A stretch of 64,000 bases of DNA. Source: Bacteroidota bacterium. GTDB lineage: Bacteria > Bacteroidota > Bacteroidia > Bacteroidales > Prolixibacteraceae. The number at the start of each line of letters is the position of its first letter. Within the stretch, counting starts at the first letter, position 1. The notes under the pieces were generated by a model. That model searched no databases. It worked only from the letters and a program-made list of their open reading frames with translations, and was not told the DNA's origin. Location: assembly GCA_023251435.1 (NCBI GenBank), contig JAHEYU010000018.1, positions 1 through 64,000 on the forward strand. Direction: 5' to 3'. The translations under genes were made by a program, and so were the position numbers. Positions 39,001-47,222 of the stretch are shown piece by piece.

Positions 39001-41855
39001 ACCCGATTGTTGATGTTACTTATGTAGCTGCCGGATTTACTGCTGGTTTCTATCCTGCAAAAGTTGGATTAGCTGGTGTATCTCCTGTTATCGCTAAAAC
39101 TGAAGCTTTGAAATTGTATTTCAACGAAGATGTTAAAGCTGGTACCGCTACTGCTATGATTTATCGTTGGGACGGAGTTCTTGCAAAACCTGCAATGGTT
39201 GCTACTGTAGCTGCTGATAAACGCACTGTTACTTTAGGCGATTTAACTGGTCTTCCAACCAATCAGGAGTACTATGCAATTGTTAGTCCAGGTGTTGTTG
39301 TTGATGTTACTGATAACAATCCTTATGCTGGAGTAACTGATGTTAAAGTTTGGAAGTTTATGTTGAAAGATGACGCAATCCCACAGATTGTTTCATATCT
39401 TCCTACTACAGACAACCAACCGGTTAATTCTAAATTAACTATTAACTTCGATCGTCCTGTTGCTCTTACAGGTGCTGGATATGTTGCTCTTTACAAATCT
39501 GCTGCCGGTGGTGATGCAATTCAAATATGGCGTGGTGCTGACAATGGAACTACTGGTGCTTTCACTATTACAGGTAATACTGTTACTGTGAATCTACTTC
39601 CATTGGATGTAAATACTAAGTATTTTGTAGAACTTTCTGCAAGCACATTCGGATCAACTGCTGATATGACTAAAGTACAGACTGCTATTGCAAGAGCTGA
39701 CTGGTCGTTCACAACAGAGGTTAATGCAAATCCAACTTTGGTTGCTGCTTCTCAGATGCCTGTTCCTAATTCGAATGGTAATTTGCTTGACTCTGATCTT
39801 TCTATGACATTTAATATGCCAGTTGAAGCAGGTTCAGGAAATATTCAGTTACATGCTGCTGATGGTTCATTGGTTCTTAACTTCGATGTTAAAGGTGCTG
39901 ATGTAACTTTCAACAACGATATGGTTACTGTAGCATTACCAAAATTAATGGAAAGCAAACAGTACTATGTAATTATTCCTGGAACAGCCATCCGTAATAA
40001 AACTTATACTCCTGAATACTTCGGTGGTATTACAGTTCCTTACTCTTGGAAATTCAATACAGGCGATTTCTCTGCTCCTACTGTAACTGCTACTCCAGCT
40101 ACTGGAAATGCAATGCCTTTGACATTTAATGTTACATTGACATTTAATGAAAAAGTAACCGGAGTTTCTGCATCGACCTTAACAGTTTCAAAAGGAACTA
40201 TCAATTCAGTTTCTACTGAAGCATCTGGTTCAATTTATGTTGTTAATATTACTGCTCCTAGCTTATCAGAAGTAATTTTAACAGTTCCTGCTACAGTAAA
40301 AGACGTTGAAAACAACGCTCTTACTAAAACTACCTTTACTTACAAGGTTGATAATTTTGATGCTCCTAAATTGGTAACTTGGACTCCTGCTGATGGTTCT
40401 ATCGGTCTTGCTAAAGATACTTCTTTGGTGATGACATTTGATAAACCAGTTATGGCTGGAACTGGCAAGATTTATGTGTATAATTCATTGAATGAGTTAT
40501 TCAAATCTTATACAGTTACTGCTGCTAACATAGTAGATAAAGTAGTTACTATTCCAATGACTGGTTTAGCAAGTGAAACAACTTATCTTGTTTTGTTTGA
40601 AGAAGGTGTTGTTAAAGACTTATTAGGTCTTCCTGCAGCTGCTTTAACTGATCCAACCAAATGGAATTTCACAATTGGTGATAACATCGCTCCAACTGTT
40701 GTAAGTATTACTCCTTTAGTTGCAAACAATGCTCCTAATACATTTGATGCTACTATCGTATTTAGCGAAGGAGTTGTTAATGTTGCACAGAGCATAACTG
40801 TTGATAAGGGTACTGTTACCGTTACCGGTTCAGGAACAACTTACGTAGCTAAAATTTCTGGTGTAGATGGTGATGTTATTAAAATGACCATTGGTACTGG
40901 TGTTAAGGATGATGATTTGAGGAATAATTTAGCAACTGCTGTTACCAAAACTTATACAATTGGTGACAATACTGCTCCAACTTTAGTTGTTACTCCTCCT
41001 GCTTCGCCTGTTGCTACTGTATTTACTGTAGGTTTGAAATTTAACGAACCTGTTTCTGGTGTAGCTTCTGGTGTAACAGTATCTGGTGGTACTTTAACTG
41101 ATGTTAGCGGAACTGGTAGTACTTATACTTTAACCATAACTGCAAAAGAGCAGACTCAGGTTGCTATCACATTAGCTAAAACAATTAAGGATATCGCTCC
41201 TAATACAAATGCTTTCGCTGGTCAGACTCTGACCTATAAAACTGGAGATTTTACTGCTCCTGTATTGTTAACCTGGACTCCGGTTGAAGAGAAAACTGCT
41301 AATAATCATCCTGCATTCAAGATGACTTTCAGCGAAAATGTTGCTCTTGGTACTGGTGGTTCATTAAAGGTTTACAAAGTTTCTACAACAACTGCTGTAT
41401 TAAACATTCCAATTACTGCTGGTATGATCAACGGTAATGAGATTAATGTTACTTACGCTCCAACACAAAACGGTCTTGACAAAAATGCAAGATACTATGT
41501 GTTAGTTGATGGTAATGCTATTACCGATGTTGCTGGAAATAAATTTGCTGGAGTTTCTGATATCGCTGCCTGGAATTTCAGAACAGGTGACACTTTTGTA
41601 GTTGGTATCGATCCTACTGAAAATAGTTCTCTCGAGTTTAAGGTTTATCCAAACCCATTTGTTGATTTTGTTACTGTTGATAATGCTTCTAAACTTTCTA
41701 AAGTGATTGTTACAAACATCGCTGGTCAGGTTGTGAAAGAAGTTGTTAACCCAACTAACAGAATCCAATTAAACGAACTGCGTAGTGGTATTTACTTTAT
41801 CTCATTGTATAGTGATGATACTGTAATTAAATCTGCGAAGATTGTAAAAAGGTAA
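33087..41855 (+). CDS. Giant secreted protein: about 23 Ig-like modules and T9SS sorting domain
   Basis: The 2922-residue protein begins with a signal peptide (basic MRKSFTR, hydrophobic core, cut near AYG). About 23 modules of 95-130 residues follow, each ending in strand pairs such as WTFTTRDYSAP and starting with patterns like VNFSFTLTFDEKV. They fit the SbsA/Big_5 Ig-like family used in surface layers and adhesins. The last 75 residues are a type-A T9SS sorting domain: YPNPF, then IAGQVVKEV, GIYFISLYSDD and a basic end. Codons favour GCT, ACT and GTT, as in tuf, hinting at strong expression. It is probably an exported, surface-attached adhesin or structural protein. No catalytic domain is seen. 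It has its own promoter and terminator. Confidence 0.88.
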   Translation: MRKSFTRLFSIFVLLLGLSFQMAYGIVFVPASSVPTDGNTNAKPTDFATKFVVAFDVVPVISDAGGTAVIYKNSGLFMTFPVTKTSSNVVVVGKTLEITHGITSFTQGDVYSVAITDGAITGLAVGALANTVYDFTIGDYVAPALSTTAASYAPLKGAVSVMANLDASAFALTVPFSEAVTTPVAPGNKAVYIYKEDGTVVDIVKVSTLTVANGLGTATITVPVAATAIFQENTKYYVSIDAGAFVDASPNKNVFGGLTTPTTWTFTTRDYSAPAITATVTDITTSAAKLNVTLTEKGKYFYLLQTEVTADPANAAAVKAGGVAVTVATANTAVTSNLALLGSTSYEVFVVSENNEAASPNLGTAVVKKTFSSIDATAPVSVARGIINNTAKQTSGVYMVFNEQVKGGSGTLDLRLSSNESYVKQIGANLITSTKLTTAADVAKYPGSALNDWVAVVDFGMTLPSNLAYYIVFPSGYIVDMATPTANVFTAGAFGNPINKGDWGLTSSDFELPTVTVAFATPASLASDINVTFNETVQKQLSTVTDWAQVLALEVNNVAVPFTVTSPAGAGNGTVIVIDPTPATLSSNTVYTVRLRMDAVKDLNNNAIVTEKVYTLTTGDLDAFAVQYGSSVGATTTTNLLANSTFKIDFNKAVKVNTTGTTWVDATSANLLPLVTFKKGAAVKTFTVAYDATTFTVTITPTDALVCNASDYTVDLDGTKIRDAQSVVLSTIGGYALTTTYTVKDYNAPLAATSHSGDMPNNATPLTITLTDDNLGTLQDLNNVALAAPAIEDHVTFKEGSSNGPNLGFTATYVGGVITLTPTVALANGSTYYYGIGASVKDANNNVTTGKFSTFKMVAPTVAPTIVANTYTLNGSAQTPVADKLVNIVAKTGNIVTVTVTFNDNVKEVVSAAPFTNITLTDGTTTWTAPVMPINVSGNTLTVDFTGVTPLASEALCTLTLPASLVQGSTAYTNTPIPTFAQFAGKAIQFNSKDVVVPVVTANTPAASAVAIALNTALKLDFTEKVELGTGNILIKRGATTEQTIAINSTNVTLNAAGTQATIVKANLLNYNTVYTVDVPAGAFKDDISANGNALTSFTFTTDVNPQPTASTLVPADNSDQVALSPLTLGMTFSEEVIKYDPLVGTRKLWYLIENTGTTLVPGTRAIFNGSNDLVAGTDVVVANNYIETATVGISGNVVSISTGFTPVAGKRYYVLITPGAFLDKSTGVASLPANPVPGVFAGVTSDLTWNFTTLDENPGTVTFVYTKRADNKVAVTSNITINFTRPIKKADGSVINDSDVANLFTLTKTAGPVTGPAIKAFVGTISADKKTVTILNSSLVTLGELTELSTYTIGMNPGAIIYQNGSAVAGAFDTFNTSDYTAPAVVASIVAPIADVIKDKAKIRFTATDNLNLATLYYTIQAGDNTTPTPAVAVVKTGMSKAIAGVSPKVENYEFTGLAEETSYVVWTVAVDEAGNDSPVSKIVFITDDVTKPLLSTKPTSFDAAGKLTFVFNEDVSPVAGSVRILDAASMTELAVLGLNAVPAKPKELITDAFAPATTNALVNYYVEIDKGKVGDVPVVAGDAINYYDGLFRTDLMVTSKDVTLPNLLSSSIPATDVPVNFSFTLTFDEKVKNAATLPVDALVIEKWNTTTLAWEAFEIVNPANMVSNNTEVVTVTLSRTLSSLGLYRATLKSLTFSDLAGNLHTIVAPWVATFTAKDVVAPVATFLPAKNATGIAAGVTPLTMTFNEAIRLLDNTAIDAYDLDSLVYFRKDNTPMAFDAAIAGSVITITPAAALVVDGTYTYGFKAKFEDAANNAVTADAATFKTVTTTPAAQYLTWMPVKASPYAAPWPWLATAGTVTMNFNAPIYTYSTVAATNNLVVTPANIVSLGIVTVKQNGITLVANTDYVLSTPDNKTIVVTPKTNWVSSSTVEVIINGATIQYAVEGNVTVLGTTGVPFDASTYKAEDIIDPIVDVTYVAAGFTAGFYPAKVGLAGVSPVIAKTEALKLYFNEDVKAGTATAMIYRWDGVLAKPAMVATVAADKRTVTLGDLTGLPTNQEYYAIVSPGVVVDVTDNNPYAGVTDVKVWKFMLKDDAIPQIVSYLPTTDNQPVNSKLTINFDRPVALTGAGYVALYKSAAGGDAIQIWRGADNGTTGAFTITGNTVTVNLLPLDVNTKYFVELSASTFGSTADMTKVQTAIARADWSFTTEVNANPTLVAASQMPVPNSNGNLLDSDLSMTFNMPVEAGSGNIQLHAADGSLVLNFDVKGADVTFNNDMVTVALPKLMESKQYYVIIPGTAIRNKTYTPEYFGGITVPYSWKFNTGDFSAPTVTATPATGNAMPLTFNVTLTFNEKVTGVSASTLTVSKGTINSVSTEASGSIYVVNITAPSLSEVILTVPATVKDVENNALTKTTFTYKVDNFDAPKLVTWTPADGSIGLAKDTSLVMTFDKPVMAGTGKIYVYNSLNELFKSYTVTAANIVDKVVTIPMTGLASETTYLVLFEEGVVKDLLGLPAAALTDPTKWNFTIGDNIAPTVVSITPLVANNAPNTFDATIVFSEGVVNVAQSITVDKGTVTVTGSGTTYVAKISGVDGDVIKMTIGTGVKDDDLRNNLATAVTKTYTIGDNTAPTLVVTPPASPVATVFTVGLKFNEPVSGVASGVTVSGGTLTDVSGTGSTYTLTITAKEQTQVAITLAKTIKDIAPNTNAFAGQTLTYKTGDFTAPVLLTWTPVEEKTANNHPAFKMTFSENVALGTGGSLKVYKVSTTTAVLNIPITAGMINGNEINVTYAPTQNGLDKNARYYVLVDGNAITDVAGNKFAGVSDIAAWNFRTGDTFVVGIDPTENSSLEFKVYPNPFVDFVTVDNASKLSKVIVTNIAGQVVKEVVNPTNRIQLNELRSGIYFISLYSDDTVIKSAKIVKR

Positions 41856-41872
41856 TACCGAATTGATTGATT

Positions 41873-41910
41873 AAAAAGGGGAAGCTTGCGGGCTTCCCTT
41901 TTTTTTTACT
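41873..41910 (+). terminator. Terminator of the giant gene
   Basis: GGGGAAGC and GCTTCCC form a stem around a short loop, flanked by A and followed by nine T. It ends about 20 bases after the stop codon. Confidence 0.85.
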
Positions 41911-41937
41911 TATAATTTTAAGAAGATATTTTTCGTA

Positions 41938-42687
41938 ATGAAATTACTACAAAATCACCGTTCTGTGCGCAGTTACATTTCTGATGAAATTAACGAAGAA
42001 GTATTAAATGAAATTCTATTGTCAGGAATCAGGGCTTCTAACACTGGCAATATGCAGTTATACAGTGTTGTTGTCACTAAAGATATTCACAAAAAGAAGC
42101 TGCTGGCACCGTTACACTTTAACCAGCCCATGGTAAATCAAGCTCCTGTCTTATTGACTATCTGCTTTGATATTAACCGGTTTTATACATGGTGTAGTGC
42201 ACGTAATACAGAAACGGAGTTTAAAAATCTTTTATGGTTGTTAAACGGGACTATTGATGCGTCGATACTTGCACAGAATATTTGCGTTGCTGCGGAAATT
42301 CTTGGATTAGGAATTTGCTATTTGGGAACTACATTGTATAACGCCCCTGAAATTAGTTCAGTACTGAAACTTCCTGTTGGTGTTATACCAATTACTGCCT
42401 TAACTCTCGGTTATCCTGATGTTATTCCTGAACTTTCGGATCGTCTGCCTTTAGAGGCTGTAGTGCATTATGAAGAATATAATGACTACAATGAATCACT
42501 GATCGACGTGATTTATAAGGATAAGGAGGAACTTGAAACTTCGAAAAGATTTGTGACTGAAAATAGTAAGGAGAACCTTGCTCAGGTATACACGGAAGTT
42601 AGATATAAAAAGGCTGACAGTAAATTTTTTACTAAAAAACTATCGAAGTTTTTAGTTGATCAGGGTTTTAGGTTGAGTGATCTTTAA
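41938..42687 (+). CDS. Nitroreductase family protein (NfsA/FRP-like)
   Basis: This flavin-dependent NAD(P)H reductase type shows the opening HRSVRSY with the FMN-binding Arg, then GIRASNTGNMQLYSVVVT and GLGICYLGTTLYNAPEIS. The 249 residues fit the NfsA/FRP branch. The substrate is unknown: nitro compounds or flavins are typical. Its stop overlaps the convergent GT2 stop by four bases. Confidence 0.9.
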   Translation: MKLLQNHRSVRSYISDEINEEVLNEILLSGIRASNTGNMQLYSVVVTKDIHKKKLLAPLHFNQPMVNQAPVLLTICFDINRFYTWCSARNTETEFKNLLWLLNGTIDASILAQNICVAAEILGLGICYLGTTLYNAPEISSVLKLPVGVIPITALTLGYPDVIPELSDRLPLEAVVHYEEYNDYNESLIDVIYKDKEELETSKRFVTENSKENLAQVYTEVRYKKADSKFFTKKLSKFLVDQGFRLSDL

Positions 42688-43394
42688 ATACGATCCAGGC
42701 GTTTAATGAGTTTATGAAAGTAGTATTTTATCGGGTTTTCATATTTTAACTGCTTCCATGGCCGGCTGCTGTGTGGTTTGTGTAAAACACCCATCGAAAG
42801 TATCAGATAGTTGTTCAGCCCGAGCTGAAGCGACTTTCTTGAGATAGAAACGTCGTACCAATGCTTTTCTGCTGAAAGTGTATTGAAATCATACTGTTTT
42901 AGCAATTCTAAAGTCATCAAAGTGCAACAGAAACTAAGACTGTGCCTTGTTTTGGCGATATCCTTTTTCGAAGCTTTAAAGTTCAGATAAGGAAAGTTGA
43001 TCTTTCCTTCGCGATCGTTTGTTATCGCTCCAACCATACCGCAATGATTCAATTCTTTTGAATACCGGATTAACTCTGTTAGTGTATTTTTTTTTACTTC
43101 CACATCCGATTCCACGATTATCAGTGGGATGTTAAGATTTAGAGCTTTCTGTTGTGCCATCTGCAAAACAAGACGATAGTTTGGCGATGGTGTTTCGGTA
43201 ATTTCCTGCAAGTTGATAAGTTCAAAATTGTATTCGGAACTCATTTCCTTTAGTTGTCTGGTAGTTTCCTCTGTACTGAAGTCATTGTAAACACAATATT
43301 GAAATTTTCCATCTGATTTATAAATTGATTGGATTGTCTCAATAGTAGTATTTAATGAGTCTTTTACCGGTGTTATTACAAGGGCTTCGTACAT
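42684..43394 (-). CDS. Glycosyltransferase family 2
   Basis: The GT-A opening LVITPVKDSLNTTIETIQSI is followed by YNDFSTEET, and the metal-binding acidic motif is seen as VESDVEV (about residue 100). The 236 residues are a single domain. It follows an Ldh-type gene after 27 bases, with an SDR further upstream. The acceptor is unknown; role in surface glycan assembly is inference. Confidence 0.82.
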   Translation of the reverse strand: MYEALVITPVKDSLNTTIETIQSIYKSDGKFQYCVYNDFSTEETTRQLKEMSSEYNFELINLQEITETPSPNYRLVLQMAQQKALNLNIPLIIVESDVEVKKNTLTELIRYSKELNHCGMVGAITNDREGKINFPYLNFKASKKDIAKTRHSLSFCCTLMTLELLKQYDFNTLSAEKHWYDVSISRKSLQLGLNNYLILSMGVLHKPHSSRPWKQLKYENPIKYYFHKLIKRLDRI

Positions 43395-43421
43395 ACAAGT
43401 TTAAACTTTCTTTTTTACTAA

Positions 43422-44513
43422 TTATTGTTTTTGAGGGCAATCGAAAACAAGACCAAATTTCTTTCCAAGCTTCTGCAAATCATCAATTACCTGTTCATGC
43501 AAAGGTATTCCATTTTTAGTACGTTCAATGGTTAATATGCGTTCTGGATCCCCCGGAATGAGCACCCGCTGCTGGCCCGCGATAGGTTCTGCATTCCTGA
43601 ATGTCTTAATCCAGTTATCCATGTGTTCTTTAAATTCAGTTGCGGGCCTGAAAGCATCAACGCGGATAGCCCCCAGAAAATGTCCGATTCCGCTGCCCAC
43701 ATGATTTGCAGGAGGTTCGAGAAATGCAACAAAGGGTGGCACCCAGGGCCCGTAATTTGCTCCTGAAAGCACTGCCGAAAAAATATCAACCATTGCACCC
43801 AAACAATAACCTTTATGCCCTCCGTGCTCTCGATCGCCTCCCAAAGGAAGCATCGATCCTCCATTCCGGAGTGAAAATGCATCGGTTGTTGGATTTCCGT
43901 CTTTATCTTGTGTCCACCCGAGTGGGGCATCTTCTCCTTTTCGCTGAAGTACCTCAAGTTTTCCGTTGGCAACGGTGGTGGTTGCCATGTCGATTACAAA
44001 CGGAGGTTCGTTTAGCGCTGGAATTGCCACTGCTATTGGATTTGTACCCAGAAACCGGCTTTTCGAAAAAGTGGGTGCTACAAGCGGGCTGGCATTGGTC
44101 ATTGAAATTCCAATCATATCGTGGTCGAGAGCCAGCATTGAATGATAGCCGGCTATTCCGTAGTGATTCGAATTTTGTACAGCGACCCACCCGGTACCAG
44201 CGATTTTTGCCTTTTCAATTGCAATATTCATCGCATGGGGTGCTGTAACCAATCCAAGACCCAGATCGCCATCAAGAACCGCTGTACTTGGCGTTTCATG
44301 AATGATTTTCATTTCAGGTGTGGCATTGAGCCTTTTTAACTCCCAAAGTCTTACATAGCCGCTTAATCGGGCTACACCGTGTGAATCTACTCCCCGCAAA
44401 TCAGCCTGATTTAAACAATCAGCTGCTACTTTTGCTTGATTGTCGGGACAGCCTATACTTTTGAATATCCGGTATGTAAAATCCAATAAATAATTTGAGT
44501 CAAGATTGATCAT
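43422..44513 (-). CDS. Malate/L-lactate/ureidoglycolate dehydrogenase family (Ldh2-type)
   Basis: This NAD(P)-dependent family is not related to classical lactate dehydrogenase. Family marks are LRGVDSHGVARL, QNSNHYGIAGYH, GTNPIAVAIPA, DMATTTVANGKLE and GGHKGYCLGAMVDIF. The 363 residues are complete. It begins 10 bases after the SDR gene stop, so the two oxidoreductases are likely coexpressed. The substrate is unclear. Confidence 0.9.
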   Translation of the reverse strand: MINLDSNYLLDFTYRIFKSIGCPDNQAKVAADCLNQADLRGVDSHGVARLSGYVRLWELKRLNATPEMKIIHETPSTAVLDGDLGLGLVTAPHAMNIAIEKAKIAGTGWVAVQNSNHYGIAGYHSMLALDHDMIGISMTNASPLVAPTFSKSRFLGTNPIAVAIPALNEPPFVIDMATTTVANGKLEVLQRKGEDAPLGWTQDKDGNPTTDAFSLRNGGSMLPLGGDREHGGHKGYCLGAMVDIFSAVLSGANYGPWVPPFVAFLEPPANHVGSGIGHFLGAIRVDAFRPATEFKEHMDNWIKTFRNAEPIAGQQRVLIPGDPERILTIERTKNGIPLHEQVIDDLQKLGKKFGLVFDCPQKQ

Positions 44514-44523
44514 TAATAAGATG

Positions 44524-45285
44524 TTATTTTCTGTTGAAATCTCTGGCCGAAGCCTGGTTGGTTGGCATTATCAGTAAATCGTCAATATTTACATGTGGCG
44601 GACGTGAAAGAACGAATAAAATGGTTTCTGCAATGTCTTTTGCCGATAGTGGAGTAAATCCTTTGTAAACCTGTGCTGCTTTTTCCTCGTCGCCATGAAA
44701 TCTGACCAGCGAAAATTCAGTTTCTACCGCTCCGGGGGCAATCGAACTAACTTTTATTCCTGATGGCATGAGTTCAATTCGCATAGCTTTTGTAATCGCT
44801 GCTACAGCGTGTTTCGTGCCACAATAAACCGATCCGTTTGGGTAAGCTTCTTTTCCCGCGATTGACGACATATTAATGATGTGTCCGCTTTGTCTTGCGA
44901 TCATCCAGGGCGAAACGATTCTGGTCATATACAGTAATCCTTTCACATTGGTGTCGATCATTGCTTCCCAATCATCAATATCAGCTGAATTAACCGAACC
45001 TATACCGGCAGCCAGTCCTGCATTGTTAAATAAAAAGTCTATTGCTTTCCATTCCTCCGGAAGTGATGCCAGTGCCAATTCAACTTCTGTTTTTTTCCTG
45101 ACATCAAAGTTTAGGGTAAGTACTTTGCAGTCAAAACTCGACTCGAATTGTTTTTTGATCGTCTCCAGTCGTTCTTTTCTGCGTCCCGTAAGAATAAGGT
45201 TATAGTTGTTTTGGGCAAGAAGAAAGGCTGTTTCGTAACCGATACCTGCTGTGGCTCCGGTAATTAGGGCTATTTTCTGATTCAT
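44524..45285 (-). CDS. Short-chain dehydrogenase (YdfG-like SDR)
   Basis: The cofactor motif TGATAGIG is at residues 10-17, NNAG near 90, and the catalytic Ser and Tyr-x-x-x-Lys in MSSIAGKEAYPNGSVYCGTK. RRKER after the second strand suggests NADP. The C-terminal ISDLLIMPT-like segment matches 3-hydroxy acid (serine/allothreonine) dehydrogenases. It has 253 residues and leads the minus-strand unit with the Ldh-type and GT2 genes. Confidence 0.88.
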   Translation of the reverse strand: MNQKIALITGATAGIGYETAFLLAQNNYNLILTGRRKERLETIKKQFESSFDCKVLTLNFDVRKKTEVELALASLPEEWKAIDFLFNNAGLAAGIGSVNSADIDDWEAMIDTNVKGLLYMTRIVSPWMIARQSGHIINMSSIAGKEAYPNGSVYCGTKHAVAAITKAMRIELMPSGIKVSSIAPGAVETEFSLVRFHGDEEKAAQVYKGFTPLSAKDIAETILFVLSRPPHVNIDDLLIMPTNQASARDFNRK

Positions 45286-45357
45286 TGGATTTGAGCGTTA
45301 AAAGGAAGGCTAAAATTAAAAATATCTCAAAACTTATGGAATAACAAACTACTTAAT

Positions 45358-45365
45358 TATTTTTG
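45358..45365 (+). promoter_or_regulatory. -7 box upstream of the AIR-synthase-like gene
   Basis: TATTTTTG matches TAnnTTTG exactly, 30 bases before the ATG at 45395. No good -33 box is seen. Confidence 0.4.
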
Positions 45366-45394
45366 TTTCTGCATTTAATGAAAACAGACACATT

Positions 45395-46432
45395 ATGATC
45401 GAGCAAAAAGAAGAAATTCAGGAGTTTACAATTGATCAAATTCCAGAGGAACAAGATATTCAGGATATTGTATATAATTTAATGGCCGATCCAAATTTGG
45501 CTCCGATTAATTACTTCAACGATTTCAGCGAAGAAACTGTTGATATTGCTACTATGTCAAACGATGAAACGGATGAAAATGGTATTTTTTATACTGAAAA
45601 CGGGCAATTGATGGCAATGACCACTCATGCCTTGCATCATCATCTCGAATTCGATCCTCAAAAGGCGACTGAAATGCTTATAGCGCGGGCTGTACGTAAA
45701 ATGATTTGCTTCGGTGCGGTTCCTGAAGCTGTCAGTTCATTTTTATACCATATTAATATTACAGATCCAAATGGGCAATTTATCGCTTCAGGAGCAAAAA
45801 AGGGACTGGTAAATGCCTGTAATAAATTCAATATAAAATTAACCGACCGGAAAATACGATTTGATTATTTCTCTGGTCATGGTCCGGTATATCCTACCAT
45901 TATAATTAGTTTGCTTGGTTCTGTTCCTGATAAGGAAAAAATTGTTACCCATAGTCTCAAGAAAAAAGGAAATAATATTTTCATGATCGGCAAGTCTTAT
46001 GACGACGTAAATTCATCGGAATACCTTGAATTTTATCATGAGATTTCAGATTCGGGACTTCCTGTTTTTGACATTGACGTTGAAGTTGGCTTACAAAATG
46101 TGATGAAACGGTTAATTGCTGAAGGTTTGCTAAGTTCGGCGAATCCTGTAGGTAAAGGGGGATTGTTTTTTTCGCTCTTACGCGCCGGATTACCTTCGGG
46201 ATTTGGGTTTGATATAACTACCGATGCAGAGGTAAGAAGAGATGCTTTTCTTTTTGGCGAGTCGATGGGACGTATTGCTGTTGGTGTTGATTTGACAAAA
46301 GTTGACGAGTTTGTTGATCTGATGAGTAGTCTGAAAGTTCCTTTCTTTGCTTTGGGGCATGTTACCAAGGGCGAAATCAGAATTGATGATGACTCTTTTG
46401 GATATATCGACAAAATGACGCCTTCGAACTAG
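45395..46432 (+). CDS. AIR synthase/PurL-superfamily protein, substrate unknown
   Basis: The 345-residue chain has a PurM-like C-terminal half: LSSANPVGKGGLFFSLLRAGLPSGFGFDITTD, then DAFLFGESMGRIAVGV, as in PurL and AIR synthase. The N-terminal third is acidic and does not show the GDGVGTK ATP site of PurM. It is far shorter than PurL, so it may be a stand-alone relative rather than a purine enzyme. It lies 6 bases before ubiE/menG and not near purine genes. Confidence 0.7.
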   Translation: MIEQKEEIQEFTIDQIPEEQDIQDIVYNLMADPNLAPINYFNDFSEETVDIATMSNDETDENGIFYTENGQLMAMTTHALHHHLEFDPQKATEMLIARAVRKMICFGAVPEAVSSFLYHINITDPNGQFIASGAKKGLVNACNKFNIKLTDRKIRFDYFSGHGPVYPTIIISLLGSVPDKEKIVTHSLKKKGNNIFMIGKSYDDVNSSEYLEFYHEISDSGLPVFDIDVEVGLQNVMKRLIAEGLLSSANPVGKGGLFFSLLRAGLPSGFGFDITTDAEVRRDAFLFGESMGRIAVGVDLTKVDEFVDLMSSLKVPFFALGHVTKGEIRIDDDSFGYIDKMTPSN

Positions 46433-46438
46433 TTTACC

Positions 46439-47161
46439 ATGCAAGTTACTCCATACCGGGATTCAGACCAGCAGAAAAAGCAGCAGGTTGAACAAATGTT
46501 CGACAATATTGCTCCTCGATACGATTTTTTAAACCATTTTCTTTCTCTGGGGATCGATAAAATGTGGAGAAGAAAAGCGATCAGAATTCTTTCTGAGTAT
46601 AAAACCGGTTTATTGCTTGATGTGGCAACCGGAACCGGCGATTTTGCCATTGCAGCAACCAAACTGAAGCCTTCAAAAATCGTTGGGCTCGATATTTCGG
46701 AACAGATGCTGAATGTCGGACGGCTAAAAGTTAAAAAACTGGGATTGGATCAGGTTATTCAGTTTAAAAAGGGTGATTCGGAAGCGATGCCCTTTTCTGA
46801 CGGTCAATTTGATGCGATTACAGTGGCTTTTGGTGTCAGAAATTTCGAAAACCTCGAAAAGGGACTGAAGGAATTTTACAGAGTTTTGAAATCTGATGGT
46901 GTGGCTGTTATTCTTGAATTTTCGAAACCCAAATATTTTCCTTTCAAACAATTGTATCTGTTCTATTTCTTTACCATCTTGCCTTTGGTCGGAAGGCTGG
47001 TTTCAAAAGACAGTTCGGCCTATTCATATTTGCCCGAATCGGTGATGGCTTTTCCCGATGATCAGAATTTTTTGTCCATTCTAAAGAATTGTGGATTTTC
47101 ACGATCAACGCAAAAGCGTCTCACTTTCGGAATTGCAACTATTTACATTGCTCAAAAATAA
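46439..47161 (+). CDS. ubiE: Demethylmenaquinone methyltransferase (UbiE/MenG)
   Basis: It methylates demethylmenaquinone with SAM, the last step of menaquinone synthesis. UbiE features include IAPRYDFLNHFLSLGIDKMWRR, the SAM loop DVATGTGDFA, and GVRNFENLEKGLKEFYRVLK. The C-terminal YSYLPESVMAFPD matches the family. The 240 residues are complete. In a Bacteroidota anaerobe-type context the quinone is probably menaquinone. It is followed by porT after 61 bases. Confidence 0.94.
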   Translation: MQVTPYRDSDQQKKQQVEQMFDNIAPRYDFLNHFLSLGIDKMWRRKAIRILSEYKTGLLLDVATGTGDFAIAATKLKPSKIVGLDISEQMLNVGRLKVKKLGLDQVIQFKKGDSEAMPFSDGQFDAITVAFGVRNFENLEKGLKEFYRVLKSDGVAVILEFSKPKYFPFKQLYLFYFFTILPLVGRLVSKDSSAYSYLPESVMAFPDDQNFLSILKNCGFSRSTQKRLTFGIATIYIAQK

Positions 47162-47222
47162 TTCGGTGGTACAATAATTTAGTAGTTTTAAGGTTTTATA
47201 AATTGTTGATAATTCATTTACT

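Noticed and set aside
33087-41855. CRISPR array or tandem DNA repeats in the giant gene.
   Set aside because: The repeated pattern is at protein level with long, diverged modules and no constant spacer-repeat DNA unit.
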